Numbered from the stretch's first letter, positions 16,997 to 25,802 are shown. The stretch is 61,574 nt of DNA from an uncultured Eubacteriales bacterium (GCA_902764285.1 CACWVN010000001.1:1-61574); one strand, 5' to 3'. Program-made: numbers and translations. The notes: a model not told the origin generated them from the letters alone.

Positions 16997-17932
16997 CTAC
17001 ATGCCCAGCTCGGCGGCGCGCGCTTCGCTCTCTTTATACCACTGATTGTACTGGTCGGATTCCAGCAGCTCGTCGATCACGCCGTTGACGAAGTACATCA
17101 GCTGCAGTTCGCCCTTTTTTCCGGCGACGCGGTCGCCCATGTACTGTTCGTCCAGCGAAAATTCCAGCCCCGGCACCAGCATGAGCCCGCAGTCGGGGTT
17201 GTGCAGGATGTACTGTCTGGCGGATTCGATATCCACGGTCGCGGCGTCCATGGTCCCGTCCTGGACGGCGTCGTACACGCTCTGGATGGACGGCAGGCGC
17301 CTGAATTCACGGTAGCGCAGCATGTGCTCCGCGGTCAGCGATTCCTGCAGCGAACCGCTCTGGGCGGCGATATTGCGGCCGTCCAGGTCGTCCACGCAGG
17401 TAATCGCCTCGGCGTCCTCCTTCCGGATGATGACGCCGCAGTTCGGGCTGCCGTCCGTGAAGAAGTAACCCTTGGAGAATTCCACCGCGGCGGCGCGGGC
17501 CGGCGTAAAGGCCAGCGCGGAGATGGCCAGATCGCACTTGCCCTCGGCCACGGCCGTCAGCACCTCCGTGAAATCCATCGGTATGATGACCAGCTCCACG
17601 CCCATGCGCTGGGCGATCAGGCGCGCCATTTCCATGTCCGGGCCCACGTAGCTCTCCTGCCCGGAGAGATCCGGGTCGATGAATTCCTGGGGCGGGAAAT
17701 AGGGCTCGGTGGCCACGCGCAGCACGCCCGTCTCCTGGATGCGCCCCAGCACGCCCTCGGCGTTTTCGGGAATGCCGGCGGAAACGTCCATGGAGCCGTC
17801 CACGAAATTCCATTCGTTTTCGATGTATTGGACCTCGGGGGTTTCCGGCTCGGCCTGGGCGCAGGCGAGCGCCGACAGCATGGCGAATGCCGCCGCCAGG
17901 GCAATCAGTATATGGATAAAACCGCGCTTCAT
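16997..17932 (-). CDS. Amino-acid-type extracellular solute-binding protein (family 3)
   Basis: A 311-residue exported protein. The N-terminus is a signal sequence (about 1-27); Cys24 (LSALAC) might be lipidated, though the lipobox is not ideal. The family 3 fold is marked by GVLRVATEPYFPPQEF, DMEMARLIAQRMGVEL, MDFTEVLTAVAEGKCDLAIS, and ends with QYNQWYKE. Such proteins bind amino acids or related polar solutes. ATG at 17932 follows GAGGTGA. First gene of an operon with the HD-GYP receptor and the BMP protein; no matching permease is present nearby. Confidence 0.88.
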   Translation of the reverse strand: MKRGFIHILIALAAAFAMLSALACAQAEPETPEVQYIENEWNFVDGSMDVSAGIPENAEGVLGRIQETGVLRVATEPYFPPQEFIDPDLSGQESYVGPDMEMARLIAQRMGVELVIIPMDFTEVLTAVAEGKCDLAISALAFTPARAAAVEFSKGYFFTDGSPNCGVIIRKEDAEAITCVDDLDGRNIAAQSGSLQESLTAEHMLRYREFRRLPSIQSVYDAVQDGTMDAATVDIESARQYILHNPDCGLMLVPGLEFSLDEQYMGDRVAGKKGELQLMYFVNGVIDELLESDQYNQWYKESEARAAELGM

Positions 17933-17980
17933 GGGATCACCTCGTCATTCTGAAAAACGCAACCATATATACTCAATTAT

Positions 17981-17989
17981 ATTATACCA
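17981..17989 (-). promoter_or_regulatory. Extended -10 promoter for the receptor operon
   Basis: TGG-TATAAT on the minus strand (17989-17981), about 50 nt before the start of the solute-binding protein gene. The -35 is weak. Confidence 0.6.
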
Positions 17990-18036
17990 GTAAACGCCGG
18001 AAAAAGCTACTATAAATTGTATTTTCCGGGCAGCGC

Positions 18037-18070
18037 AAAAACGCCCCGGAACGCGCAGGTTCCGGGGCGT
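18037..18070 (-). terminator. Terminator of the sugar ABC operon
   Basis: Arms ACGCCCCGGAAC (18041-18052) and GTTCCGGGGCGT (18059-18070) form a 12-bp stem followed on the minus strand by a T-run. Confidence 0.9.
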
Positions 18071-18085
18071 CAGGGTGGGGAAAGC

Positions 18086-19129
18086 TTATTTGGCGCGCTT
18101 TGCGGCGCTCTTGGCGCGGCTGGAGAGCACGACGCTCTGCAGCAGGATGAAGAAGCACAGCATGCCGCCGGTGGTGATCGACTGCCACCAGGGATCCCGC
18201 AGGCCCGAGGTGACGACGATGTTCTTGATGGTGGTCAGCGTCATCACGCCGAAGAACGTGCCGATGACGTTGCCCACGCCGCCGGTCAGCAGCGTGCCGC
18301 CGATGATCGACGAGGCGATGGCGTTCATTTCCGCGCCGGCGGCGTTGGTGGCGTTGCCCGCGCCGGTGTGCATCAGGAACACGAAGCCGGCCAGGCCCGC
18401 CAGCAGGCTGCTGATGACGTGGGAGAGGAAGCGGGTGCGCTTGATGTTGATGCCCAGCATCAGCGCGCTCTGGTTGTTGCCGCCCATGGCGTAGATGTTG
18501 CGGCCCAGGCGGGAATAGCGCAGCATCAGGAACACGATGATCACGATGGCCAGCGCCACCACCACGCCGATCTCCACGCGCGCGGGGATCAGGTTGCCCT
18601 TCTTGGCGATGTAGCCCAGCCACGGGATTTCAATCTTGGTGTCCATCAGCTTCAGGAAGCCCTCGTGGGCGACCTTCTGGGGCTTGACGGAGACGATGGT
18701 GGTCATGCCGCGGGCGAAGAACATGCCCGCCAGCGATATGATGAACGGCTGGATTTCCAGGTAGGCGACCAGGAAGCCCATCACCGCGCCAAAGCCCAAC
18801 CCGATGCCCAGCGCCAGCAGCAGCGCTACGGGGATGCTGCCGCCGCCGTTCAGGAACACGACGCAGCACATCACGACCAGGCCGATGACGCCGCCGACGG
18901 AGATATCGATGCCGCCGCCGATCATCACGATGGTCAGCGAGCAGGCGACGATGATCAGCGCCGCGTTGTCGTTCAGCATGTCGAATACCTTCTGCGGGCG
19001 CAGGAAGCCGCCGCCCCAGATCAGCATCGCCAGGATGTACATGCCGAAGAAGATGCAAATCGTTATCGTCAGCAGCAGCTGGGTATCGGTCAGAGGCTCC
19101 CGCTGCCGGATCTTGTTCTTGTCCGTCAT
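18086..19129 (-). CDS. Sugar ABC transporter permease (YjfF-like)
   Basis: A 347-residue BPD_transp_2 family permease with about 8-10 membrane helices. Typical segments are GGGIDISVGGVIGLV, LEIQPFIISLAGMFFARG and RNIYAMGGNNQSALMLGI. Its position as the last of four genes (binding protein, two-domain ATPase, permease, permease) matches ytfQ-ytfR-ytfT-yjfF of E. coli, which imports galactofuranose. ATG at 19129 follows GGGAGG and lies 2 nt after the preceding stop codon. Substrate here is inferred only as a monosaccharide. Confidence 0.9.
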   Translation of the reverse strand: MTDKNKIRQREPLTDTQLLLTITICIFFGMYILAMLIWGGGFLRPQKVFDMLNDNAALIIVACSLTIVMIGGGIDISVGGVIGLVVMCCVVFLNGGGSIPVALLLALGIGLGFGAVMGFLVAYLEIQPFIISLAGMFFARGMTTIVSVKPQKVAHEGFLKLMDTKIEIPWLGYIAKKGNLIPARVEIGVVVALAIVIIVFLMLRYSRLGRNIYAMGGNNQSALMLGINIKRTRFLSHVISSLLAGLAGFVFLMHTGAGNATNAAGAEMNAIASSIIGGTLLTGGVGNVIGTFFGVMTLTTIKNIVVTSGLRDPWWQSITTGGMLCFFILLQSVVLSSRAKSAAKRAK

Positions 19130-19131
19130 CG

Positions 19132-20217
19132 TCACGCCGCCTCCCTTCTGAACTTCGCCGCGCTGCCCTTGCCGGCCAGCTTCTTCCACAGACGGTTCAT
19201 CTGCTCCTTCACCACCGGCGAGCCCATGGCGACGATCAGTATGATCACGATGGCCTTGTAGGCCTTGATGTCGGTGGAAGGCACCTTCATGGCGTACAGC
19301 GTGATGGTCAGCGCCTGGATGGCGTAAGCGCCCAGGATCGATCCGGACATCTTGAACTTGCCGCCGCCCAGCAGGTTGCCGCCGATGGCGACCGACAGGA
19401 TGGCGTCCATCTCCACGTCCAGCAGCAGCGTTTCATGGTTGATCAGCCCCAGCCGGCTGACGCCGATCACGCCCGCTATGGCGCAGCACCCGCCCAGCAG
19501 CACGAAGGACAGCAGCTTGATGCCCACGGAATTGATGCCGTTCAGCCGGGCCGCGCCCTGGTTGATGCCCACGGTCTGGGTGTACAGGCGCAGGTTGGTG
19601 AACCGGAACAGCAGCGAAAACAGTATGCCCACCACGATCACGATCAGTATCGGCGTGGGGATGGGGATGCCGGGAATGAAGCTGCCGATGCTGTTGATGA
19701 TCGGGCTTTCCACGGTGGGCGTCGCGCCGCCGTTGATCCAGTAGGCGATGGACCGGCCGCAGGTGTACAGGATCAGCGTGGCGATCATCGGCTGGATCTT
19801 GAACACGGCCACCAGCGTGCCGCTGAAGGAGGCGAACAGCATCGCCACCACGATGCCGCCCAGGATGCCCAGCGCCACCGTCAGGGGCGTGACGCCCGCG
19901 CTGCCGCGCAGCACCTTCACGAACACGCTGCCGGCGATGGCGGCCACCGCGCCCACGGAGATATCCTGTCCGCCGCAGGCCGCGGTCACCAGCGTCATGC
20001 CCATGGCCAGGATCGCCAGCTCGGACGCGCCGTTGAGGGTCGAGATCAGGTTGCCCTGCAGCACCGTGTTGCCCAGGTTGTTCTTCGCCAGGCTGATGGA
20101 GAAGAAGCCGGGATCGCGGAACAGGTTGAACAGTATGATCAGCGCCAGCGCCACCAGCGGCACCAGCAGCTGGGAATATTCGTTGCGGATCTTCGCCGCG
20201 AAGGATTTCTTTGCCAT
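19132..20217 (-). CDS. Sugar ABC transporter permease (YtfT-like)
   Basis: A 361-residue BPD_transp_2 family permease with about 8-10 membrane helices, including GGQDISVGAVAAIAGSV, FKIQPMIATLILYTCGR and the EAA-like loop TVGINQGAARLNGINSVG. Its ATG overlaps the stop of the ATPase gene (TAATG at 20219-20215), indicating coupling. The two different permeases presumably form a heterodimer in the importer. Confidence 0.9.
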   Translation of the reverse strand: MAKKSFAAKIRNEYSQLLVPLVALALIILFNLFRDPGFFSISLAKNNLGNTVLQGNLISTLNGASELAILAMGMTLVTAACGGQDISVGAVAAIAGSVFVKVLRGSAGVTPLTVALGILGGIVVAMLFASFSGTLVAVFKIQPMIATLILYTCGRSIAYWINGGATPTVESPIINSIGSFIPGIPIPTPILIVIVVGILFSLLFRFTNLRLYTQTVGINQGAARLNGINSVGIKLLSFVLLGGCCAIAGVIGVSRLGLINHETLLLDVEMDAILSVAIGGNLLGGGKFKMSGSILGAYAIQALTITLYAMKVPSTDIKAYKAIVIILIVAMGSPVVKEQMNRLWKKLAGKGSAAKFRREAA

Positions 20218-21719
20218 TATTCCGCACCTCCCGCGATGGTACGCATCACTTGATCCTGCGTCAGCTGCCCGCCGCGCAGCTCGCCCACGATGTTGCGGTC
20301 GCGCATGACGATCAGCCTGGAGCAGGTGCGCAGCATTTCCTCGATCTCAGAGGAGATGAACGTCACGCTCACGCCATCGTCGGCCAGCTTCAGCACCAGG
20401 CGCTGGATCTCCGTCTTGGTGCCGATGTCGATGCCGCGGGTGGGCTCGTCCAGGATCAGGTAATTGGGGTGGGTCAGCAGCCAGCGGGCCAGGATGACCT
20501 TCTGCTGGTTGCCGCCGGAGAGGGATTTGATGGGCGTATCCGCCGACGCGGTCTTGATGTCCAGCGCCTTGATGTATTCGTCGGCGAACTTTTCCTTTTC
20601 CGCCGCGGAGAACGGCTTGAAGAAGCCCTTCATGACCTGCAGCGCCAGGATGATGTTGTCGCGCACGGACAGGTCGGCGATGATGCCGTCGCGCTTTCTG
20701 TCCTCGGGCAGATAGCCGATGCCGTGCTTCATGGCGTCGAAAGGCTTGTTGATCTTCACCGGTTTGCCTTCCACCGTCACATGGCCGCCGGTCACGCGGT
20801 CGGCGCCGAAGATGGCGCGCACGCTCTCGCTGCGGCCGGAGCCCAGCAGCCCGGTGAAGCCGTTGACCTCGCCCCTGGCGATTTTGAAATCGAAGGGCTT
20901 GGCGTCGCTGCTGGAAAGGCCCTGGGCCTGATAGACGGGCGTGCCGGAATCCACGGCCTTATCGCTGCTCTTGATCTCGGAAAGGCCTTCCAGCTCCTTG
21001 CCCATCATCTTGGCCACCAGCTCTACCTGGGGCAGCTTTTCGATCTCGTATTCGCCCACCAGCTCGCCGTTGCGCAGCACGGTGATGCGGTCGCAGACCT
21101 CGTACACCTGCTCCAGGAAGTGGGTGACGAAGAGGATGCCGACGCCGCGCGCCTTCAGATCGCGCATCAGCTTGAACAGCATGGCCACTTCCTTGTCGTC
21201 CAGGGAAGAGGTGGGCTCGTCCAGGATCAGCACCTTGCAGTCGGTATCCACCGCGCGGGCGATGGCCACCATCTGCTGCACGGCCAGCGAGCAGCTGCCC
21301 AGCTGCTGCTTGGGCCGGGCCGGGATGTTCAGGCTGTCCAGCAGCGCCCCGGCCTTTTTTTCCATGTCCTTCCACTTGACGAAATTGTACTTGCCGCGGC
21401 CGATGTACATGTTCTCCGCCACGGTCAGGTTGGGACAGAGCGTGATCTCCTGGTACACGGTGCTGATGCCGCGTTCCTGGGCCTCTTCCGGCGAATGGAT
21501 GACCACATCGCCGTCGATGCCTTCCACGAAGCACTGGCCCGCGTCCCGGGGATACACGCCGGTGATTACCTTGATCAGCGTGGATTTCCCGGCTCCGTTT
21601 TCCCCCATCAGCGCGTGGATTTCGCCCTTGCGCAGCGTGAAATCCACGTTCTGGAGGGCCTTGACGCCCGGGAACGATTTGCTGATATTGCGCATGGACA
21701 GGACGACGCCGTTTTCCAT
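20217..21719 (-). CDS. Sugar ABC transporter ATP-binding protein (two ABC domains, YtfR/MglA-like)
   Basis: A 500-residue ATPase with two ABC modules. The first has a full Walker A GENGAGKST, a degenerate signature CSLAVQQMVAIARAV and Walker B VLILDEPTSS. The second has the degenerate P-loop GLLGSGRSE typical of carbohydrate-uptake ATPases, signature SGGNQQKVILARW and Walker B LILDEPTRG. It energises the adjacent permease pair. ATG at 21719 follows GGGGG by about 10 nt. It is separated from the upstream binding-protein gene by a 172-bp region with two hairpins. Confidence 0.95.
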   Translation of the reverse strand: MENGVVLSMRNISKSFPGVKALQNVDFTLRKGEIHALMGENGAGKSTLIKVITGVYPRDAGQCFVEGIDGDVVIHSPEEAQERGISTVYQEITLCPNLTVAENMYIGRGKYNFVKWKDMEKKAGALLDSLNIPARPKQQLGSCSLAVQQMVAIARAVDTDCKVLILDEPTSSLDDKEVAMLFKLMRDLKARGVGILFVTHFLEQVYEVCDRITVLRNGELVGEYEIEKLPQVELVAKMMGKELEGLSEIKSSDKAVDSGTPVYQAQGLSSSDAKPFDFKIARGEVNGFTGLLGSGRSESVRAIFGADRVTGGHVTVEGKPVKINKPFDAMKHGIGYLPEDRKRDGIIADLSVRDNIILALQVMKGFFKPFSAAEKEKFADEYIKALDIKTASADTPIKSLSGGNQQKVILARWLLTHPNYLILDEPTRGIDIGTKTEIQRLVLKLADDGVSVTFISSEIEEMLRTCSRLIVMRDRNIVGELRGGQLTQDQVMRTIAGGAE

Positions 21720-21744
21720 AGCATGGTTTCCCCCTTTACCGAGT

Positions 21745-21798
21745 GTTGAGAGTGGAGCGTGGAGTGCGCGGATGCGCTCTCAAAACTCCACTCTCAAC
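21745..21798. repeat. Inverted repeat, purine-rich family (copy 2)
   Basis: Perfect 13-bp arms GTTGAGAGTGGAG (21745-21757) and its complement (21786-21798) with a 28-bp loop, between the binding-protein and ATPase genes. Arms resemble those at 6195, 25873 and 26045. Confidence 0.7.
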
Positions 21799-21812
21799 TC
21801 TTTTGAAGAAAG

Positions 21813-21859
21813 GGCGCGGTGCGGAACGCGGATACCATCCGTCTTTTCCACACCGCGCC
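21813..21859 (-). terminator. Intercistronic hairpin after the sugar-binding protein gene
   Basis: Arms 21813-21826 and 21846-21859 pair over about 14 bp (one G-U) and are followed on the minus strand by CTTTCTT. Such hairpins after ABC binding-protein genes usually allow partial readthrough and stabilise the upstream message, giving excess binding protein. Confidence 0.6.
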
Positions 21860-21891
21860 GATCAGTTACACGTCAGATATTCAACCGGAGA

Positions 21892-22857
21892 TTATTCGCC
21901 CAGACCGTAGGTCTCGATGTCTTCCTCGGTGATGGCGGTGGCGTCGAAGCCGCGCTCCTCGTTGATGATCTGGCCCTTCTCGTTCAGGCCTTCGATCGTG
22001 CCGCCCTCTTCGAGGGTCTTGATCATTTCGTCGATGACGCCAGCCTGGAAGGGGCTGCACTGGCCATCGTAGTTCCAGTTGCCGGCCAGCAGTTCGCGCA
22101 GGGCCCACTTGTTGCAGTCGAAGCCCATCACGATGACGTCGCCGTTGACACCGTGGGTGATGCCGGCCTCGTCCAGAGCCGCGACAGCGCCCTTGGCCAT
22201 GCCGTCGTTCTCAGCGTAGATGACGTTGAACTTCTCGCCGGAGTTGATGACGGACTCGACGATCTTCTTGGCCTCGGCCTCGTCCCAGGTCGCGGTCTGC
22301 TGCACAACCAGGTTCACCTTGCCATCAGCGGCGGCGGCGTCCAGCGCGCCGGTACGGCCCAGCTGAGCATCGGAGCCCATGGCGCCCTGAATGTGGATCA
22401 CGTTGTACTCGTCCAGGCCCTGGTCCAGCAGCCAGCTGACAGCCAGATCGCCCTCGTTGGCCATGTCGGAAACGACGGCCGCCTCGAACATGGAGGGATC
22501 AGCGTCGATCATACGGTCGAACAGGAACACGCCGATGCCGGCTTCCTGGGCGTCCGCCAGAACCTGATCCCAGCCGGTGGTCTCGGCCGCGGAGATCAGC
22601 AGGTAGTCAACGCCGTCGGTGATGAACTGGTTGGCGGCGCTCAGCTGCTCGTCGTTCTTCAAGGAATAGAAGGTGCTGGCTTCGTAGCCGTTCTCGGCGG
22701 AGAAGACTTCTTCGAAGTTCTTGACGTTGGCTTCACGATAGCCGGACTCCGACGGGGGATTGTTGACGATGCCAACCTTGATGCCCTCGGCCAGCGCGGA
22801 GCAGGCGCCCAGCACCAGAATCAGGGAAACAACCAGAGCGATGATCTTGCGAGACAT
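21892..22857 (-). CDS. Sugar ABC transporter substrate-binding protein (YtfQ-like)
   Basis: A 321-residue exported binding protein of the periplasmic-binding-protein-like fold (Peripla_BP_4). Signal peptide about 1-23, either cleaved after ALA or lipidated at Cys19 (LGAC). Family segments include VGIVNNPPSESGYREAN, GWDQVLADAQEAGI, QLGRTGALDAA and FNVIYAENDGMAKGA. ATG at 22857 follows GGAGGTAA. First gene of the importer operon and a paralogue of the lipoprotein at 24781, which is paired with the sensor kinase across the divergent promoter region. Confidence 0.92.
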   Translation of the reverse strand: MSRKIIALVVSLILVLGACSALAEGIKVGIVNNPPSESGYREANVKNFEEVFSAENGYEASTFYSLKNDEQLSAANQFITDGVDYLLISAAETTGWDQVLADAQEAGIGVFLFDRMIDADPSMFEAAVVSDMANEGDLAVSWLLDQGLDEYNVIHIQGAMGSDAQLGRTGALDAAAADGKVNLVVQQTATWDEAEAKKIVESVINSGEKFNVIYAENDGMAKGAVAALDEAGITHGVNGDVIVMGFDCNKWALRELLAGNWNYDGQCSPFQAGVIDEMIKTLEEGGTIEGLNEKGQIINEERGFDATAITEEDIETYGLGE

Positions 22858-22902
22858 GATGTTACCTCCTGTTTTTTTTCGGTCCTTCGAAGAGAACCTT
22901 TG

Positions 22903-22931
22903 ATGGTAATATCATAGCGCGGCCAAGTCAA
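22903..22931 (-). promoter_or_regulatory. Promoter of the sugar ABC operon
   Basis: TTGACT (22931-22926), 17-bp spacer, TACCAT (22908-22903) on the minus strand, about 45 nt before the binding-protein start. Confidence 0.6.
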
Positions 22932-23070
22932 TAAAACATTCGCTTTTTTTCTGAAATCTCCATAAGTTTTTTGGATTTTGCCCCGCAAAACTTCCAAAAT
23001 GACAGTTTTATTTGATAATTATATTTTTTTTCGATTTTTGCCGTCCCGGGCTGTTTTTCGCCGCCCCGGA

Positions 23071-23079
23071 TGTTATAAT
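23071..23079 (+). promoter_or_regulatory. Extended -10 promoter of the sensor kinase operon
   Basis: TGT-TATAAT at 23071-23079 on the plus strand. The first palindrome (23085-23103) would begin within a few bases of the transcription start. The duplicated copy at 23244 has only GATAAT without TG. Confidence 0.55.
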
Positions 23080-23316
23080 GATTAGGAAAACGGAACGTTT
23101 TCCGGGTCGGCGGGCAAAGGAGCGTCCGGCAAGGCCGGACTGAGGATGCAAGCGCAGTCACGGAGTGACAAGATGCATCCGAAACCCGCGCTTGCCGCGA
23201 GGCAGCAGCGCGGGGCGTAAAGGTCGCACGCCGACAATCAAACGATAATGATTAGGAAAACGGAACGTTTTCCGGGTCGGCGGGCCCCGAAGGGTCGCAC
23301 GCCGACAATCAAACGA
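23075..23316. repeat. Tandem duplication with structured insert upstream of the kinase gene
   Basis: A 41-bp block (A) occurs at 23075-23115 and 23245-23285, exactly 170 bp apart. A 24-bp block (B) occurs at 23222-23245 and 23293-23316. In the first copy A and B are separated by 106 bp, in the second by 7 bp. Each A contains the palindrome GGAAAACG-GAA-CGTTTTCC (23085-23103, 23255-23273). The 106-bp insert can fold into three hairpins: 23124-23140, 23144-23180 with an inner stem 23157-23169, and 23185-23214. Confidence 0.85.
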
Positions 23317-23326
23317 GGTGAGCGCC

Positions 23327-24784
23327 GTGAAAAAAGGTCATGGGGAAAACCGCAACATCGAACAGCACATCAACAAGCTGCTGTTGACGGTCGGCGCCGC
23401 CATGGCCGTGATGATCCTCGCCTTCGTGCTGATCCTCCTGTCCGTCACCCGCCAGTATAACAGCGCGCTTCAAAACGCCAACATCGCCGCCGATTTCAAC
23501 GGCGCCTTCAAGGAAACCCTGGATTCGCAGATGTACAATCTGGTCATACGGCCCTGGAGCGAGCATTCCGAGGACGAGCTGCCCATGGAGGAGCTGGACG
23601 ACGCCGTGGCCGTGCTTCACCGGCTGGAAAAATCCACCACGCTGCGGGACAACGCCTGGCGCATCCGCAGCATGCTGAACATGTGCGAAAACCTGCGCGG
23701 GTACATGCTGGAGATCGCGCGCACCCAATCCTACGACGCGCGCATGGAGCTGCTGGAGCGCAACATCCGCGGCGAGACCGGCCTGACGCTGTTGATCGAG
23801 CAGTACATGCACGATTTCATCGACGATGAGGTGCGCGAGCTGGCGCAGCTGCAGGGGCGTCTGAACCGGCGGATCATCATCGTGGTCATCGCGCTGGCGG
23901 CGGGGATCACGCTGTTCATGGCGTTGCTGCTGGCCTATTCCGTGCGCATCGCCCGGCACATCACCGAACCCATCGGCGCCCTTTCCCGAAAGGCCCGGCG
24001 CTTCGGCGGCGGCGATTTCACCGCCGAACCGGTCACCACCGATATCGCGGAACTGCAGACGCTGGACAAGGGCTTCGACGAAATGGCCGGGCGCGTGAAC
24101 GCGCTGATGGCCAAGCAGATCGAGGACCAGAAATCGCTGCACCGGGCGGAGCTGGAGCTGCTGCAGGCGCAGATCAACCCGCATTTCCTGTACAACACGC
24201 TGGATTCCATCGTCATCCTGGCGGAGAGCCAGCGGGAGGAGGACGTGGCCAACATGGTCACCAGCCTGTCCAACTTCTTCCGCATCTCGCTCAGCCGCGG
24301 CCACGATATCATCTCCCTGGCCGACGAGCGCAGCCACGTGGCCAGCTACCTGCAGATCCAGCAGATCCGGTACAGCGACATCCTGAAATATGAAATCGAT
24401 ATCCCCGACGAGCTGCTGGACTGCCGCGTGCCCAAGCTGGTGCTCCAGCCGCTGGTGGAAAACGCGCTGTACCACGGCATCAAGAACCGCCGCGGCGTGG
24501 GCACCATCCGCATCACCGGCGAAGCCGCGGGCGACGACATCCTGCTGAAGGTGATCGACAACGGCGCGGGCATGACCCCCGAACAGGTGGACGCGCTTCA
24601 AAAAGGCATCTACGAAGACAAGCACACCGGCCTGGGCCTGGTGAACGTGCACAAGCGCGTCCGGCTGTACTGCGGCGAAAAATACGGCCTGTCCTTCGAG
24701 AGCGAAAAGGGCGTGGGCACCACGGTTTCGGTGCTGCTGCCCCGGCGCGTCGAAGAGGGCCGCGATGGAGGCGTATTGAAATGA
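23327..24784 (+). CDS. LytS/YesM-type sensor histidine kinase
   Basis: A 485-residue membrane kinase. One N-terminal helix (about 16-40), an extracytoplasmic helical region (about 41-185), a second helix (about 186-208), HAMP (about 209-262), then the His_kinase domain with INPHFLYNTLDS (phospho-acceptor His286) and HATPase_c with LVLQPLVENALYHG and DNGAGM. GTG at 23327 is chosen because GAGGTGA (23315-23321) lies 5 nt upstream. It overlaps the sugar-binding lipoprotein gene by ATGA. Known YesM/LytS kinases of this layout can work with a separate sugar-binding protein and a YesN regulator. Confidence 0.92.
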   Translation: MKKGHGENRNIEQHINKLLLTVGAAMAVMILAFVLILLSVTRQYNSALQNANIAADFNGAFKETLDSQMYNLVIRPWSEHSEDELPMEELDDAVAVLHRLEKSTTLRDNAWRIRSMLNMCENLRGYMLEIARTQSYDARMELLERNIRGETGLTLLIEQYMHDFIDDEVRELAQLQGRLNRRIIIVVIALAAGITLFMALLLAYSVRIARHITEPIGALSRKARRFGGGDFTAEPVTTDIAELQTLDKGFDEMAGRVNALMAKQIEDQKSLHRAELELLQAQINPHFLYNTLDSIVILAESQREEDVANMVTSLSNFFRISLSRGHDIISLADERSHVASYLQIQQIRYSDILKYEIDIPDELLDCRVPKLVLQPLVENALYHGIKNRRGVGTIRITGEAAGDDILLKVIDNGAGMTPEQVDALQKGIYEDKHTGLGLVNVHKRVRLYCGEKYGLSFESEKGVGTTVSVLLPRRVEEGRDGGVLK

Positions 24785-25752
24785 AGAAATGGATGCTGCT
24801 GTGCCTGGCGTGCGCGCTGCTGCTGGCGGGCTGCGGCGCCAGGGACGACGCCGGCGAGGGGAAGAACTACGCCGATTACGTGGTGGTGGGCTTTTCCCAG
24901 GTGGGCGCGGAGAGCGACTGGCGCAAGACCAACACCCGCAGCATGCAGGAGGCGCTCTCCGAGGAGAACGGCTACCGGCTGATTTTTGACGATTCCCAGC
25001 AGAAGCAGGAGCGGCAGATCACCGCCATCCGCAATTTCATCCAGCAGGAAGTGGATTACATCGTGCTGGCGCCCAACACGGAAATGGGCTGGACCACGGT
25101 GCTGGCGGAGGCGAAGGCCGCGGGCATCCCGGTGATCATCGTCGACCGGCGCATCGACGTGGCCGACAACGAGCTGTTCACCTGCTGGGTGGGCTCGGAT
25201 TTCCGCAAGGAGGGCAACACCGCCGTCACCTGGATGGAACAGCATTTCGGCGACCGCCCGCTGAAAATCGTCCACCTGCAGGGGAACATCGGCCCCACGG
25301 CCCAGATCGGGCGTACCGGCGCGCTGAACGCGGGGCTGGCCGCCCATGACAACTGGGAACTGGTGTTCCGCGCGCCCGGCGACTATACCCAGGCCAAGGG
25401 CCAGGAGCTGGTGGAGCAGCTGATCCGCGACGGCGTGGAGTTCAACGTGATCTACGCGGAAAACGACAACATGGCCTACGGCGCCATCAACGCGCTGAAG
25501 GCCGCCGGCATCCGCCCGGGCGAGGACGTGGCCATCATTTCCTTCGACGCCAACCGCGCCGCGCTGCAGATGATCCTGGACGGGGAGATCAGCCTGGACG
25601 TGGAATGCAATCCGCTGCAGGGCCCGCGGGTGCAGGCCGTCATCGAACAGCTGGAGGCAGGCAAGACGCCCCAGAAATTCACCTTTGTGGAGGAGACCTT
25701 CTTCGACGCGGACACGCTGACGCCCGAGATCGTGGAATCGCGGGAATACTGA
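24781..25752 (+). CDS. Sugar-binding lipoprotein, putative sensory partner of the kinase
   Basis: A 323-residue lipoprotein (lipobox LLAGC, Cys20) of the Peripla_BP_4/YtfQ type. Segments such as VVGFSQVGAESDWRKTNT, QQKQERQITAIRNFI and GWTTVLAEAKAAGIPVI closely resemble galactofuranose-binding YtfQ. It is translationally coupled to the kinase (ATGA overlap at 24781) and has no permease of its own on this strand. By comparison with XylFII-LytS of Clostridium beijerinckii it probably presents bound sugar to the kinase sensor domain. It could alternatively feed the divergent importer. Confidence 0.88.
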   Translation: MKKWMLLCLACALLLAGCGARDDAGEGKNYADYVVVGFSQVGAESDWRKTNTRSMQEALSEENGYRLIFDDSQQKQERQITAIRNFIQQEVDYIVLAPNTEMGWTTVLAEAKAAGIPVIIVDRRIDVADNELFTCWVGSDFRKEGNTAVTWMEQHFGDRPLKIVHLQGNIGPTAQIGRTGALNAGLAAHDNWELVFRAPGDYTQAKGQELVEQLIRDGVEFNVIYAENDNMAYGAINALKAAGIRPGEDVAIISFDANRAALQMILDGEISLDVECNPLQGPRVQAVIEQLEAGKTPQKFTFVEETFFDADTLTPEIVESREY

Positions 25753-25802
25753 TCCCGCCCGGCGGTACCGGGAGCCAACTACTGCCGCGCGTTCTATCCA
25801 TC

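Larger units (their letters stand above)
22932..23326. other. Divergent regulatory region between ABC operon and kinase operon
   Basis: About 395 bp with no gene. The left third is A/T-rich. From 23071 on it holds an extended -10 promoter, a tandem duplication and a structured insert, listed separately. The region separates the importer operon from the kinase and sensor lipoprotein, so it is the likely site of sugar-responsive control. Confidence 0.7.

Noticed and set aside
18086-22857. Sugar ABC operon considered as the partner importer of the family-3 and BMP binding proteins downstream
   Set aside because: The permeases and two-domain ATPase are of the ribose/galactofuranose type and have their own binding protein; a terminator and a new promoter separate the two operons.
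23085-23103. Palindrome considered as a catabolite (CcpA cre) site
   Set aside because: GGAAAACGGAACGTTTTCC has CG-centred arms but does not fit the usual cre spacing; kept only as an unspecified operator candidate.
23116-23221. Structured insert considered as a known riboswitch or T-box
   Set aside because: Three hairpins are present but no conserved riboswitch core or T-box sequence was recognised; it is followed by a duplicated DNA block, which fits an inserted element better.
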